Shown here piece by piece: positions 34,410-44,874 of a stretch of DNA of 64,000 nt. Position numbers and translations under genes: made by a program. The notes under the pieces are model-generated. The model worked only from the letters and a program-made list of their open reading frames with translations. It did no database searches and was not told where the DNA came from. The DNA is taken from positions 186,001-250,000 of the forward strand of contig NZ_JAAOIZ010000005.1 in NCBI RefSeq assembly GCF_013184525.1, written 5' to 3'. How positions within the stretch are numbered: the stretch's first letter is position 1; every line of letters begins with the position of its first letter. The stretch comes from Chryseobacterium sp. LAM-KRS1 (GTDB taxonomy: Bacteria > Bacteroidota > Bacteroidia > Flavobacteriales > Weeksellaceae).

Positions 34410-36848
34410 ATGAAAAAAAATATATTTTTTACAATTTTGCTATTTTTGTTATTGGCCAAAGGAAATGTTGTATTTGCTGAAAAAAACAAATTAAATAGCA
34501 TAGAGAGCTTTACAATAGAAAGTTCAGATGTATATAATAACAGTATTGAACTAACGCAAGTTACAAGTACAGAGGTGGAAATAAAAAGGTTGAGACAGGT
34601 ACAGAAAAAATTTGACCATATAGTTACAGGCTTTTATCTTCCGGCAGGCAAAACATTGAAGCTCAATGTTGAGATTCTAACTCCGTCTTCAGACAACCGT
34701 ATGCCTGCTCTGGTTATTGGAACGAGAATAAAAGACGGTTCCAATGTAAAAGAAATCCCTTTACAGCTTGGTCTCAATACCATTTCTTCAAGTCAACATT
34801 CTGGTGGAATCATCTACCTACGCTATATTACTAATGGAAACAATCCTACAGGAAAGGCCAGAGTTACTTTTGCTCAAACAGGAAGTCAACATGTAAAGCA
34901 TCCCTACTATGTTTTAGGGACCAGTACGATCGATGAGTTTAAACAACAATTGACAAACTATGGCTATACAGATGTGGTATTTGCCAATAGAAATGCGATC
35001 ATTGTTGTTAATAAAGCAAATGTGGAAAAATACTCTCTTACCAATTATAACAACAAGCCTCATAATATAGACGAATGGCTTAAATCTATAGAAAGAATAT
35101 TTGATGCCCAGAGGGATATAAGCGGCGTAAGCAGTGACGATCCTAATCCGCTTCACAAGCCGATGAATACTCGTCATAGGAACCTTATGGTTGAAGCGAA
35201 CAGCGGATACATGTTTGCCACAGATTATGGATCCGGATATAATGGGAGTAATGACGGGGCTATGCAAAGATTGCTTACCCAATACCAAATAGAAAATAAC
35301 CCTTGGGGAATTTCTCATGAGTTAGGTCATCAAAACCAGCAAAGTGCTTATAAACCTGGCGAATATACAGAGACTACGGTTAATTTTTATTCTATGGCTG
35401 TAATGAGAAGTTTTTTCGGAGCCAACTGGCAAAAATGGGATCAGTCAGTTTGGGATAAAGTACATAATAATTGGTTTCCCCAACCCGATGCTAATCGTAA
35501 TTACTGGGGAAATGAAATCGGAAATGTTTACCAAAATGTTAATGAAAGTCGTTTGATATTTTTGGCTCAATTACAATATATTTTTGGGGATGAGCTTACC
35601 AAGCTATTGCACAGAATAACAAGAGAAGAAGAAAAAGACGGAAGTAGTAATGATGAAAGAAAGTTCTATTTTTTGTATAAAATCATGGAAATTTCGGGAT
35701 ATGATCTTCGGGATTTATATTACAAATGGGGACTGTTTATTCCAGCCTATTATCAGGAGAAGATAGACAAGCTTGTTTCCGATAAGCAACTTCCTAAACC
35801 TCCTTACAATGATAATCTATACCTCACAACTCCTTTCTCTTCTCCGGATCCCGGCATGACCTATCCATTACCTTTAATAGGAATTAAAAGCTCTTCTCCA
35901 GCATCAGCTGATGTACAACCTGGCAACCAACTTGCCTCTAAATTAAAATACTGTAATTACGATAGTAAAAATGGTGAGGTTACCGACGTTAGAGATGGTA
36001 AAAAATATGCCTATAAGCGTTATGGGAATACCGATTGGTTTATGGAGAATCTCAATTGGAATGGCTATGATGGAAATAATGCAGCAACCAATAATACGGT
36101 GGGGGTAGCAGTTCCAGGAGATTCTGAAGGAAAAGTATATGGAAGATACTACCCTACCAATGCTTTCAATGCATCAAAAAGCTGGTGTCCTAACGGATGG
36201 GATGTTGCCAATACCCAGGACTGGAAAAATCTGTTCACCAGTATTAAGCAAGAATACAATACAACTGATGACCAACTTGCTCCCATGATGAAATGTGGAG
36301 AAGACCGGGATCGTGTAAGTGATGGACTTTGGGCAAAAGGACCAATGACAATTCAGAATGCCAATGCCAATACAGTAGGCTTCAATGCTCTTCCTGCCGG
36401 TGTTTATAATAATGATCAACAATCTTACGATGGCGGAGATCAGATGGGAATGAAAGCCAGTTTCATAGACGAATCGTCAACCTGGTATCATAACTTCAGT
36501 ACTGCTGAATCCAATATATGGGAAAATGGGAACAAGAATTCCAGACATTATGCATCTATTCGTTGTGTAAGACCTACTCAATCTGGTACCGCGAAACTCA
36601 TATCTGCCAATGGAGAAGCAGAGGTTTATCCGAATCCCGCAAAAGATGTGATCAATATAAAGCTTCCGGCTAAACAAAACGGGACCGTGAAAATATACAA
36701 TGCATGGGGTAATATTGTGAAATCTATGAAAACCAATCTGAATAGTAGAACTATAAGCTTTGATGTGAGCACTTTACTTCAGGGCACCTATTTTATTCAT
36801 ATAGAATCCGAAACCGGCACTACAATCTCAAAGTTTATTAAAAACTAA
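34410..36848 (+). CDS. Secreted M60-family metallopeptidase with T9SS sorting domain
   Basis: Enhancin-like M60 peptidase of 812 residues; family members cleave mucin-type O-glycoproteins. Signal peptide at 1-23, then a beta-rich N-terminal domain. The zinc motif is HELGH (H303-H307) with a downstream Glu in EYTETTVNFYS. Residues about 510-725 form a FISUMP (major paralogous) domain with GEVTDVRDGKKYAYKRYGN and SWCPNGWDVANTQDW. The last 70 residues are a type IX secretion type A sorting domain (VYPNPAKDVINIKLP ... FIHIESE). It should be secreted and surface-attached. It is the first gene of the polysaccharide locus, 10 bases before susC. Confidence 0.88.
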   Translation: MKKNIFFTILLFLLLAKGNVVFAEKNKLNSIESFTIESSDVYNNSIELTQVTSTEVEIKRLRQVQKKFDHIVTGFYLPAGKTLKLNVEILTPSSDNRMPALVIGTRIKDGSNVKEIPLQLGLNTISSSQHSGGIIYLRYITNGNNPTGKARVTFAQTGSQHVKHPYYVLGTSTIDEFKQQLTNYGYTDVVFANRNAIIVVNKANVEKYSLTNYNNKPHNIDEWLKSIERIFDAQRDISGVSSDDPNPLHKPMNTRHRNLMVEANSGYMFATDYGSGYNGSNDGAMQRLLTQYQIENNPWGISHELGHQNQQSAYKPGEYTETTVNFYSMAVMRSFFGANWQKWDQSVWDKVHNNWFPQPDANRNYWGNEIGNVYQNVNESRLIFLAQLQYIFGDELTKLLHRITREEEKDGSSNDERKFYFLYKIMEISGYDLRDLYYKWGLFIPAYYQEKIDKLVSDKQLPKPPYNDNLYLTTPFSSPDPGMTYPLPLIGIKSSSPASADVQPGNQLASKLKYCNYDSKNGEVTDVRDGKKYAYKRYGNTDWFMENLNWNGYDGNNAATNNTVGVAVPGDSEGKVYGRYYPTNAFNASKSWCPNGWDVANTQDWKNLFTSIKQEYNTTDDQLAPMMKCGEDRDRVSDGLWAKGPMTIQNANANTVGFNALPAGVYNNDQQSYDGGDQMGMKASFIDESSTWYHNFSTAESNIWENGNKNSRHYASIRCVRPTQSGTAKLISANGEAEVYPNPAKDVINIKLPAKQNGTVKIYNAWGNIVKSMKTNLNSRTISFDVSTLLQGTYFIHIESETGTTISKFIKN

Positions 36849-36858
36849 ATAACAGGTC

Positions 36859-39846
36859 ATGAAATCTGCATCGAATTCTTTATGGTATAAAAACGGAGTG
36901 TTTTTCTTCCTCTTTCTAGGTATCGGAAGCCCTTTAATGGGTCAGAAGCTAACAGAAAAGAAAAAAGACACTCTAAAATCCAAGGACATAGACGAGGTAA
37001 TTGTAGTGGGCTATGGAAAGCAAAAAAAACTTACATTAACAGGAGCCGTGTCTACGGTGGGCCCGGAAATTTTAGAAGACAGACCCGTGACAAATATAGG
37101 CCGGGCACTTCAGGGAGCATCTCCTGGTTTAACCATCACACGGTCATCAGGAAGACCAGGGAATGAAAATATAAACATAGAAATCAGAGGGGCAACAACT
37201 GCAAATGGAACAGTTGAACCACTCTATATTATTGATAATGTGGTGGCCTCTCAAAATACCTTTCTAGCTTTAAACCCTAATGATATTGCAAGCATTAGTA
37301 CATTAAGGGATGGTGGAGCTGCTGCTATTTACGGATCAAGAGCTGCAGGTGGAGTTATTATTGTAACCACAAAAACGGGTAAAAAAGGAAAAATGCAGGT
37401 TTCCTATCAATCCTCAATGGCAGTCCAGTACCCTATCAATCTACCTAAAAGAGTATCATTACTACAAGAGGCAGAATATGCAAATTTGGCAAGAGCCAAT
37501 GCCGGACTGCAACCTGAATATTCTTCCATAGACATGGATTATATAAGAAGAGGAATTGAATATGTTACAGATCCGAATAATCCTAATAGATACATCACTT
37601 ATAATCAGAAGAACATCCCGGATATGATTCTGAGAAAATCCTATAATATGTATCAGAATAATATTGATTTTAGTGGAGGCTCGGAGAAAATCACCTTTAT
37701 GGCTTCGGTGGGCAACCTTTTACAGGATGGTATGATAAGAATCGGAGAAGATAATTATAGCCGATGGAATTACAGGTTAAACCTCAGTGCACAGCTCAAC
37801 AAATATATTACACTGGACTTAAGGTCTTCCTATACGAGTCAATATCAGAAAAAAGCTGTTGATGGTGGTTATGGACTGGAGACCGGCGGAAATGGAATAT
37901 TCCGTCAGCTTTATACAGCCAGGCAACGGTTTCCGGTGTACACGGAAGATGGCAGGTATTATATCAGCGGGACTTCATCTATTTTCGCTTATGCATTATT
38001 AAAGGACGGAGGATTCGACAGGTTAACCCAGAATACATTATCTAATGTGGGAACAATTACCTTTAAAAATATGGTAAAAGGATTAGAGCTAAAAGCTATT
38101 TATGGGCGCGAAAACTTTGACTCTAATGAAAATATTTTCAGAAGAACGGTAGTTTTCTATGATAAAGGACCTGCAATTGTGGGAAGACAGAATAATCCCA
38201 ATTCCTATGAAGTACAAAAACGTAGTGATATAAGACAAAATGTTCAATTCCTAGCAGATTATGACCTTAAGCTCAATAAACATCATTTCCATTTTATGGG
38301 CGGTTTTCAGTACGAAGATTACAGATATGATTTGTTAACTGCCAGAACCAGCAATTTATATGTCAATGATAATCCAGCCCTAGGTTTCACCGGAGATCCA
38401 AAAAACAAAACCAATAATCAAAACATCAATACATTTGCTCTTCAGGCATTTTTTGGAAGGTTTAACTATAACTTTAACGAGAAATATATCTTTGAAGCAA
38501 CATTAAGAAGAGATGAAAGCTCCAGACTGGCACCGGGAGCAAATAGAGCGAAAGCGTTTCCTTCCTTCTCTTTAGGCTGGAATATGCAAAAAGAAGACTG
38601 GTTCAAGAATACATTGGGATTTATTAATGAATTTAAGCCAAGACTTACATGGGCTAAAGTAGGCAGCCAGACAGGAATTTCTTATTACGACTTTTTGAGA
38701 TCCTTGTCTTCAGGAAGTGATATTATTCTGGGAGTAGACAGGACAACCTATTTGTATCAATCAAGAATTCCATCACCTACCTTGGCCTGGGAAACGATAG
38801 AAACCAGAAATATAGGGGTAGATTTTGGTTTATTCAATAATAAGCTTACCGGTAGTTTTGATTATTATAATAAATTCAACAAAAATATGCTGGTAGGAAT
38901 TAATTTACCTGGAACAATAGGTATTTCTACCCCGCGTGTCAATGGCGGAGAATTAAAAACCTGGGGTTGGGAAGCGTCCTTACAATATAAAGGGAAAATT
39001 GGACAGGACTTCAAATTCAGTGTAATGGCGAATGTGTCTGACAGTGATAACAAAGTAATTCGTTATGATGGTGGAAAAGACATCATTCAGTTAGGATTAA
39101 ATCGGGTTGATGTGGATCAGAATATATATAATCTTATTGAAGGATACTCTCTGAATACAATTTGGGGATATAAGACAAACGGCTATATACAAACTGCAGA
39201 ACAGCTTAAAAATGCACCCAGTTATTCGAATCTGAATAATATGCCGGGAGTGGTACCGGGGCTGGGAGATATTCTCTATGTAGATCAAAACGGAGATGGA
39301 AAGATTAGTCCTGGTGGTGGAAGATTGGGAGACAGAGGAGATCTTGTTTACTTGGGGAACACCAATCCAAGGTATTTGTTTGGACTTAATATATTCATGA
39401 ACTGGAAAAATATTGACTTTAGCCTTTTCGTACAAGGCGTGGGTAAACGTAATATTATGCCCAGCTCAGAGCTTATCTTCCCTCAGCAGCAACCATGGTA
39501 TCAGCCATTGTCTATCCATATGGATTATTGGACACCAGATAATCCTAATGCGGCATTTCCAAGACCTTTCCTGAATGCAGGACAGAATAATATCCCATCA
39601 GACAAATGGGTGGTTAATGCTGCTTATGCAAGACTGAAAAATGTTCAGATTGGGTATTCTTTATCACAAAATGATCTCAAAGGAATGCCTGTTAACAGGT
39701 TAAGAGTTTATATCACGGGAGAAGACTTATTGACATTTTCCAGATTAGGAGTGTTCAAAGGTGTTATAGATCCGGAGCAACCTTACAATGGTATTAATTA
39801 CCCTTTTTCGGCTTCAGTAGCACTTGGGGTAAATGTTGATTTTTAA
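36859..39846 (+). CDS. SusC/RagA TonB-linked outer-membrane transporter
   Basis: Outer-membrane glycan importer of 995 residues, partner of the SusD lipoprotein downstream. After the signal peptide comes a TonB-box-like DEVIVVGYGKQKK (about 45-57), then the plug (GRALQGASPGLTITRSSG, IEIRGATTANG, GAAAIYGSRAAGGVIIVTTK) and the barrel, ending in ALGVNVDF. The carboxypeptidase-regulatory domain that usually precedes the plug is absent: only about 20 residues lie between signal peptide and TonB box. Confidence 0.94.
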   Translation: MKSASNSLWYKNGVFFFLFLGIGSPLMGQKLTEKKKDTLKSKDIDEVIVVGYGKQKKLTLTGAVSTVGPEILEDRPVTNIGRALQGASPGLTITRSSGRPGNENINIEIRGATTANGTVEPLYIIDNVVASQNTFLALNPNDIASISTLRDGGAAAIYGSRAAGGVIIVTTKTGKKGKMQVSYQSSMAVQYPINLPKRVSLLQEAEYANLARANAGLQPEYSSIDMDYIRRGIEYVTDPNNPNRYITYNQKNIPDMILRKSYNMYQNNIDFSGGSEKITFMASVGNLLQDGMIRIGEDNYSRWNYRLNLSAQLNKYITLDLRSSYTSQYQKKAVDGGYGLETGGNGIFRQLYTARQRFPVYTEDGRYYISGTSSIFAYALLKDGGFDRLTQNTLSNVGTITFKNMVKGLELKAIYGRENFDSNENIFRRTVVFYDKGPAIVGRQNNPNSYEVQKRSDIRQNVQFLADYDLKLNKHHFHFMGGFQYEDYRYDLLTARTSNLYVNDNPALGFTGDPKNKTNNQNINTFALQAFFGRFNYNFNEKYIFEATLRRDESSRLAPGANRAKAFPSFSLGWNMQKEDWFKNTLGFINEFKPRLTWAKVGSQTGISYYDFLRSLSSGSDIILGVDRTTYLYQSRIPSPTLAWETIETRNIGVDFGLFNNKLTGSFDYYNKFNKNMLVGINLPGTIGISTPRVNGGELKTWGWEASLQYKGKIGQDFKFSVMANVSDSDNKVIRYDGGKDIIQLGLNRVDVDQNIYNLIEGYSLNTIWGYKTNGYIQTAEQLKNAPSYSNLNNMPGVVPGLGDILYVDQNGDGKISPGGGRLGDRGDLVYLGNTNPRYLFGLNIFMNWKNIDFSLFVQGVGKRNIMPSSELIFPQQQPWYQPLSIHMDYWTPDNPNAAFPRPFLNAGQNNIPSDKWVVNAAYARLKNVQIGYSLSQNDLKGMPVNRLRVYITGEDLLTFSRLGVFKGVIDPEQPYNGINYPFSASVALGVNVDF

Positions 39847-39863
39847 CGATAAAAAAAATTAAT

Positions 39864-41591
39864 ATGAAATTCAAATATAAAATAATAATAGGGTGTTTTA
39901 CAGCTTTTATGCTGATGAGCTCATGTAATATTGACAGGCTTCCGGAGACCAGTCTTGTGGATCAGAATTTCTGGAATAATGAAAATGATGTTAAACTGGC
40001 AGCTAATTATTTCTATAAAAAATTACCGGAACTTAATGCCAGTCAGAGTATAGAGGACGTATGGGGAGATAATCTGGCAAGGAATACAAGTGCTGATAAA
40101 ATTAGTGATGGCTCACGGGTTACTCCGGCAACATCTGAGGATTATGATTATAGTCTGATTTTTGCGACTAATAATCTTCTGGAAAAAGCTCCGGGAGTAA
40201 TTGCAAAAGGAGGTAAAGAGGCGGATATTAATAATTATGTTGGTGAGGCTTATTTTTTTAGAGCATTTGCCTATTACAAAATGTTTATAAGATTTGGAGG
40301 AGTGCCCTTAATTCTGAAGACTATGAATATTGATGATCCTGATATATATCTGCCGAGAGCTGCAAGAGATGAAGTATTGGACCAAATATACAGTGATTTG
40401 GATAATGCTATTTCAAAACTGAAAACAATAGATCAATTAGGCACTGTGGATTATGGAAGAGTATCTAAAACCGCAGCACAGGCATTGAAGGCCAGAATAG
40501 CACTGTTTGAAGGAACGAGATGCAAATTTCATGGTTACGGAGACGCTAAAAAACATTTGACTATTGCAAAGGAAATGTCGGCTGCTGTAATGAATTCAGG
40601 GTTACATAGCTTATTGAATACACCTAAAAGCGGCCCGAATGGTGAAATTCAGAATGATGCCTATTATAATCTATTCCAGGAAGCTGGAGATGGCAGGGCA
40701 AATAAAGAAAATATATTGGTCAGAATCTATGGGAATGACCCAACAAATAACATTACATCCACTACTATTCAAAGAACTTTTGAAGGTGGAAATGCAGGGC
40801 CTACACAATCTCTCGCTGCATCATATCTAATGGCAGACGGTTTACCAATAGATAAATCCCCTTTATATACAGCTCCGAACTCAACAACAAAACATGCGGA
40901 ATACTTTAATAAAAAAGATCCAAGAATGTCTTTCTCGTTTATGAAAAGAGGAGATGAATTTACCTCCAGTGAATATACAACACCTAATGCGACGCTTTCC
41001 AGAACAGGATATACGGTTAGAAAATATGCTAATGCTATAGCATGGAAGGATCAAAGGTCTTTTATCGACCGGGCAATTATTCGCTATGCTGAAGTATTGC
41101 TTACTTATGCGGAGGCGGTGTATGAGTCAGACGGAGCTATTTCAGACGGGGATCTTGATAAAACCATAAATCTGCTGAGGGCAAGATTACCACAGATTAA
41201 TATAGGGACAACAGCAGCACCTAATTATGTATCTATGCCAAAGCTGACTAATATATTTGTTGCAAGTAACGGATTAAATATGAGAGAAGAAATCAGAAGA
41301 GAACGAAGAGTAGAGCTTGCATTCGAGGGATTAAGATATTGGGATTTGCTCAGATGGAAAACAGCTGAAACGGAGCTACCTAAATCGGTTACCGGAAGTT
41401 ATTTGTTCACAGAAATGCTTAACCCTGGTACGGGAGGTTGGGCTCCTAACACTGCAGTAGATGCGAATAATTATATTCTGATCCAAGCCGCAAGCAATAG
41501 AACATTCGATCCGCAAAAAGATTACTTGTGGCCATTGCCCACTTCAGAGATTGCCAAAAACCCTAAAATCAAACAAAATCCCGGCTGGTAA
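39864..41591 (+). CDS. SusD/RagB glycan-binding lipoprotein
   Basis: Surface lipoprotein of 575 residues that forms the lid of the SusC transporter and captures oligosaccharides. Lipobox LMSSC with acylation at C21. SusD features: LPETSLVDQNFWNNENDV after the signal, EAYFFRAFAYYKMFIRFGGV (TPR region), RYAEVLLTYAEAV and the C-terminal RREIRRERRVELAFEGLRYWDLLRW-type segment, ending in WPLPTSEIAKNPKIKQNPGW-like wording. Starts 17 bases after susC. Ligand unknown, presumed the same uronate-containing glycan. Confidence 0.94.
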   Translation: MKFKYKIIIGCFTAFMLMSSCNIDRLPETSLVDQNFWNNENDVKLAANYFYKKLPELNASQSIEDVWGDNLARNTSADKISDGSRVTPATSEDYDYSLIFATNNLLEKAPGVIAKGGKEADINNYVGEAYFFRAFAYYKMFIRFGGVPLILKTMNIDDPDIYLPRAARDEVLDQIYSDLDNAISKLKTIDQLGTVDYGRVSKTAAQALKARIALFEGTRCKFHGYGDAKKHLTIAKEMSAAVMNSGLHSLLNTPKSGPNGEIQNDAYYNLFQEAGDGRANKENILVRIYGNDPTNNITSTTIQRTFEGGNAGPTQSLAASYLMADGLPIDKSPLYTAPNSTTKHAEYFNKKDPRMSFSFMKRGDEFTSSEYTTPNATLSRTGYTVRKYANAIAWKDQRSFIDRAIIRYAEVLLTYAEAVYESDGAISDGDLDKTINLLRARLPQINIGTTAAPNYVSMPKLTNIFVASNGLNMREEIRRERRVELAFEGLRYWDLLRWKTAETELPKSVTGSYLFTEMLNPGTGGWAPNTAVDANNYILIQAASNRTFDPQKDYLWPLPTSEIAKNPKIKQNPGW

Positions 41592-41601
41592 AATATGTTC
41601 T

Positions 41602-42795
41602 ATGAAATCAGGTACCCAATACAAAATACTATTATGTTTTTTTTATCTGCTCTATGCTTTTATTCCTGCCCAAAAAATAAAAATGGGCGCTCTCATAGAA
41701 GATAATTTTAAACAGGCTGCAAAACAGTATAAGATCCTTATGAAAGTTATTCCTGAGGACAAACTTCCTCAAACTTATGACTCTATCAATAAAAAAGTCG
41801 TTAGTTATGAGTGGACCTGGTGGTGTACAGGCTTTTATCCTGGCTCTTTATGGTATATTTATGAGCAGACCAAAGATCCTGTTATCAGAAAAGAGGCGGA
41901 AAGAGCACTCAACATTATAGCGCCTAATCAAACCTACACCGGAAATCATGACCTGGGTTTTATGATGTTTTGTAGTTTTGGAAATGCATACAGGTTGACG
42001 GGAAATCCAAAATATAAGGAGATCATCTTTCAATCAGCTGCTTCTTTATCCAGCAGGTATAAACCGGCAGCAAAAGTTATCCAGTCATGGAATAGCAGCA
42101 AAAAATTTGACGGGCCGGTGATCATTGACAATATGATGAATCTTGAACTTTTGAATTGGGTCAGTCAAAACGGTGGAGATTCAAAATATCAGGAAATAGC
42201 GGTTACCCATGCCAATACTACATTAAAGAATCACTTTCGTCCGGATTATAGTTCTTACCATGTAGTAGATTATAATATGAATACAGGTGAAGTCATTAAA
42301 AAGAAAACTTTTCAGGGATATTCTGATGAATCAGCGTGGGCAAGAGGGCAAGGTTGGGGATTGTATGGCTATACCATGATGTATCGTTTTACGAAGGATC
42401 CAAAATATTTGAAGCGAGCTCAAAATATTGCCAATTTTATATTGACGAATCCGAATTTACCGGAAGACAAGATTCCTTACTGGGATTTTAATGATCCTAA
42501 AATCCCGGACGTACCACGGGATGCTTCAGCAGGAGCATTGATCGCTTCTGCCCTGCTGGAGCTTGGTCAATACACACCAGAGCCCGAAAAAGCAAAATAT
42601 CTCGATGTTGCAAAGCAAATAATTATATCTTTATCAGGCCCGAAATATAGGTCTGCTATAGGAGAAAATGGAGGCTTTATCCTCAAGCACAGTACTGGAG
42701 CACTTCCATTACACTCAGAAATTGATGTTCCGCTCATCTATGCAGATTATTACTTTTTGGAGGCCTTAAAACGTTATCAAGACTGGTATCTTTAA
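41602..42795 (+). CDS. GH88 unsaturated glucuronyl hydrolase
   Basis: Family 88 glycoside hydrolase, 397 residues from the ATG at 41602, which gives a signal peptide (KILLCFFYLLYAFIPAQ); a longer frame would overlap susD by 41 bases. It removes the 4,5-unsaturated uronate left at the non-reducing end by polysaccharide lyases. Typical segments are HDLGFMMFCSFGNAY, IDNMMNLELLNW (with the catalytic Asp region), SDESAWARGQGWGLYGY and PRDASAGALIASAL. It is directly followed by the PL8 lyase, its logical partner. Periplasmic location is inferred. Confidence 0.92.
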   Translation: MKSGTQYKILLCFFYLLYAFIPAQKIKMGALIEDNFKQAAKQYKILMKVIPEDKLPQTYDSINKKVVSYEWTWWCTGFYPGSLWYIYEQTKDPVIRKEAERALNIIAPNQTYTGNHDLGFMMFCSFGNAYRLTGNPKYKEIIFQSAASLSSRYKPAAKVIQSWNSSKKFDGPVIIDNMMNLELLNWVSQNGGDSKYQEIAVTHANTTLKNHFRPDYSSYHVVDYNMNTGEVIKKKTFQGYSDESAWARGQGWGLYGYTMMYRFTKDPKYLKRAQNIANFILTNPNLPEDKIPYWDFNDPKIPDVPRDASAGALIASALLELGQYTPEPEKAKYLDVAKQIIISLSGPKYRSAIGENGGFILKHSTGALPLHSEIDVPLIYADYYFLEALKRYQDWYL

Positions 42796-42807
42796 TCATC
42801 AGTAATT

Positions 42808-44874
42808 ATGAGAGAAAGAATGGGTATTATCCTTTTTTTGCTTGGAATTCTTCTGTACCGGGGCAATGATTTTGAAGTCATAAGACTGCGTATAGTGGAG
42901 GAACAGTGGGAAAACATAAATAATAGAAGTCAACTATTTAACGATACGAAAAGCTTTAGTCAATTGCTCCAGAATGGATTTTGGAAAGATATAGACTATA
43001 CCAGTAAGGCACGTAGTCCATGGCCTCCCGCACAACACCTTCAGCGAGTAAAAATGTTAACCATAGCTTATACTGCTCCATGGAGTAGCCTTAAAGGGGA
43101 TTTTTCTATTTTCGAAAAGATTTCAGCGGCTTTATCGTATTGGAATCAGCATGAATGCCGCAGCACCAATTGGTGGCATAATGAAATTGGCACTCCAAGA
43201 ACATTGGGTTTGATTCTGGTTATGATGCAGCAGGCAGGAGCACAAAAGCTAGCTCCCGTTCTTCAGGATAGCCTTATTGAAAAAATGAATGTCAGACGAT
43301 TCAATGGAACTACCGGAGTCAATAAGATAGATTTTGATATGCATCTTTTTTTCATAGGAATACTTAAGCAAGATCCTGAAATCACTATGAAAGCGATCGA
43401 GGGAATGTATAGTGTCAATGTGACTACGGATAAGGAAGGAATACAAACTGATTTCTCTTATGCACAGCACGATATTATGCTTCATATTTTTGGATATGGC
43501 TCTGAATATTTCAAAGGGCAGGCTTCTATTGGCTATATCACCCATGAAACGGCTTTTAAGATGAAAGAAAGACATCTCCGTATTTTATCCAATTTTGTTC
43601 GGAAGGGAATATTGGCTCAGATTCGCGGACGTTATATCAATCATAATACCTTTGGTCGACAAATAAGCCGGAAAAATTTTACTGATGCCATAGATTTAAT
43701 TGCTTATCTGGAAAAAATGAAAAGGATTGATCCCGAATATAAGAGTACTTATGATGACGCTTTGGCAAGAATTTTAGAGAAAAAAGACCCCGGTTATCAT
43801 ATCAAACAAGTATTTTCAAACTATTGGCGTACTGACTTTGTCTCTGTACAAAATAAAAGATTTTTATTTTCTGTCAAAGGTTCTTCTATCCATACTGCCC
43901 AGGCAGAAACTGATTACTGTGGTACCTATGGCCATATGGGAAATGGTGAAAATAACAAAGGAGGATATCGTTCTATAGGCTCTACTACCCTCTTGATTGA
44001 TGGAAATGAGTATTATAACATCTATCCGATATGGGATTGGGCTAAAATTCCAGGCACTACTGCTCCACAAAAGGAGATTATCCCAGCTACCGATTATATC
44101 ACGTATGGTACTTCTACTTTTTCAGGAGGAGTAACCAATGGGAAAATAGGAAATTTTGTTTTTGATATGCAAAACCAATTTAAAACAAATGCCCGAAAAT
44201 CCTGGTTTATGTTCGAAGATAAAATCGTAGCATTAGGAACGGGGATTTCTTCTGAGGCCAAAGAGCGTGTGGTTACCAGCGTCGAACAAAACTGGGCAAA
44301 AGGAGATGTTTATCAACTGGGACCAAACTCTATACACAAAATAGAAGCACAAGATGAGAAAATACAACTGGAAGGTTCCGGTTTGTATCATAACAATACC
44401 GCTTATATTTTTCCTAAAAAGGAAACGATTTTCTTTTCTCATGCAATACAATCCGGCTCATGGAATAGCATTGCTTGTGGGAGTAAAGATCCTGATGATA
44501 TGGAGGCTCAAAGCAAAAAAGTTTTTAAATTGTGGATAGACCATGGTGTACATCCTAACCAAGCAGACTATGAATACATCATCTACCCTCAGATCAGATA
44601 TAGAAAGGCTCGAAGGATAGCAGGGCAACAAGATATTTTTATTTTAAAAAATGACAATGAGATACAAGCAGTATTTGAAAAATCTACTCAAAGCCTGCAA
44701 GCGGTTTTTTATCAACCCGGAAAGCTCCAGTTAAATGATCGTACTATTACCGTAGATAAAGCCTGTAATCTGATCATCGAACATCTTAATAATAAGCATC
44801 GCAGGAAAATTTATGTCTCGAGTCCCGATAAAAAAGCAAAAACAAAAGATACAATCATGGTAGATATCTTATAA
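42808..44874 (+). CDS. PL8 polysaccharide lyase (chondroitinase AC/hyaluronate lyase-like)
   Basis: Family 8 lyase of 688 residues, about the length of Pedobacter heparinus chondroitinase AC. The alpha-toroid domain carries NWWHNEIGTPR (121-131), catalytic H221 and Y230 in AQHDIMLHIFGYGSEY, and R284/R288 in TFGRQISRK. These fall about four residues before the equivalent H225, Y234, R288 and R292 of the Pedobacter enzyme, as I recall that numbering. A beta-sandwich C-terminal half follows. It cleaves next to a uronate by beta-elimination, giving unsaturated ends for GH88. Substrate could be hyaluronan, chondroitin or another uronate polymer. Confidence 0.9.
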   Translation: MRERMGIILFLLGILLYRGNDFEVIRLRIVEEQWENINNRSQLFNDTKSFSQLLQNGFWKDIDYTSKARSPWPPAQHLQRVKMLTIAYTAPWSSLKGDFSIFEKISAALSYWNQHECRSTNWWHNEIGTPRTLGLILVMMQQAGAQKLAPVLQDSLIEKMNVRRFNGTTGVNKIDFDMHLFFIGILKQDPEITMKAIEGMYSVNVTTDKEGIQTDFSYAQHDIMLHIFGYGSEYFKGQASIGYITHETAFKMKERHLRILSNFVRKGILAQIRGRYINHNTFGRQISRKNFTDAIDLIAYLEKMKRIDPEYKSTYDDALARILEKKDPGYHIKQVFSNYWRTDFVSVQNKRFLFSVKGSSIHTAQAETDYCGTYGHMGNGENNKGGYRSIGSTTLLIDGNEYYNIYPIWDWAKIPGTTAPQKEIIPATDYITYGTSTFSGGVTNGKIGNFVFDMQNQFKTNARKSWFMFEDKIVALGTGISSEAKERVVTSVEQNWAKGDVYQLGPNSIHKIEAQDEKIQLEGSGLYHNNTAYIFPKKETIFFSHAIQSGSWNSIACGSKDPDDMEAQSKKVFKLWIDHGVHPNQADYEYIIYPQIRYRKARRIAGQQDIFILKNDNEIQAVFEKSTQSLQAVFYQPGKLQLNDRTITVDKACNLIIEHLNNKHRRKIYVSSPDKKAKTKDTIMVDIL

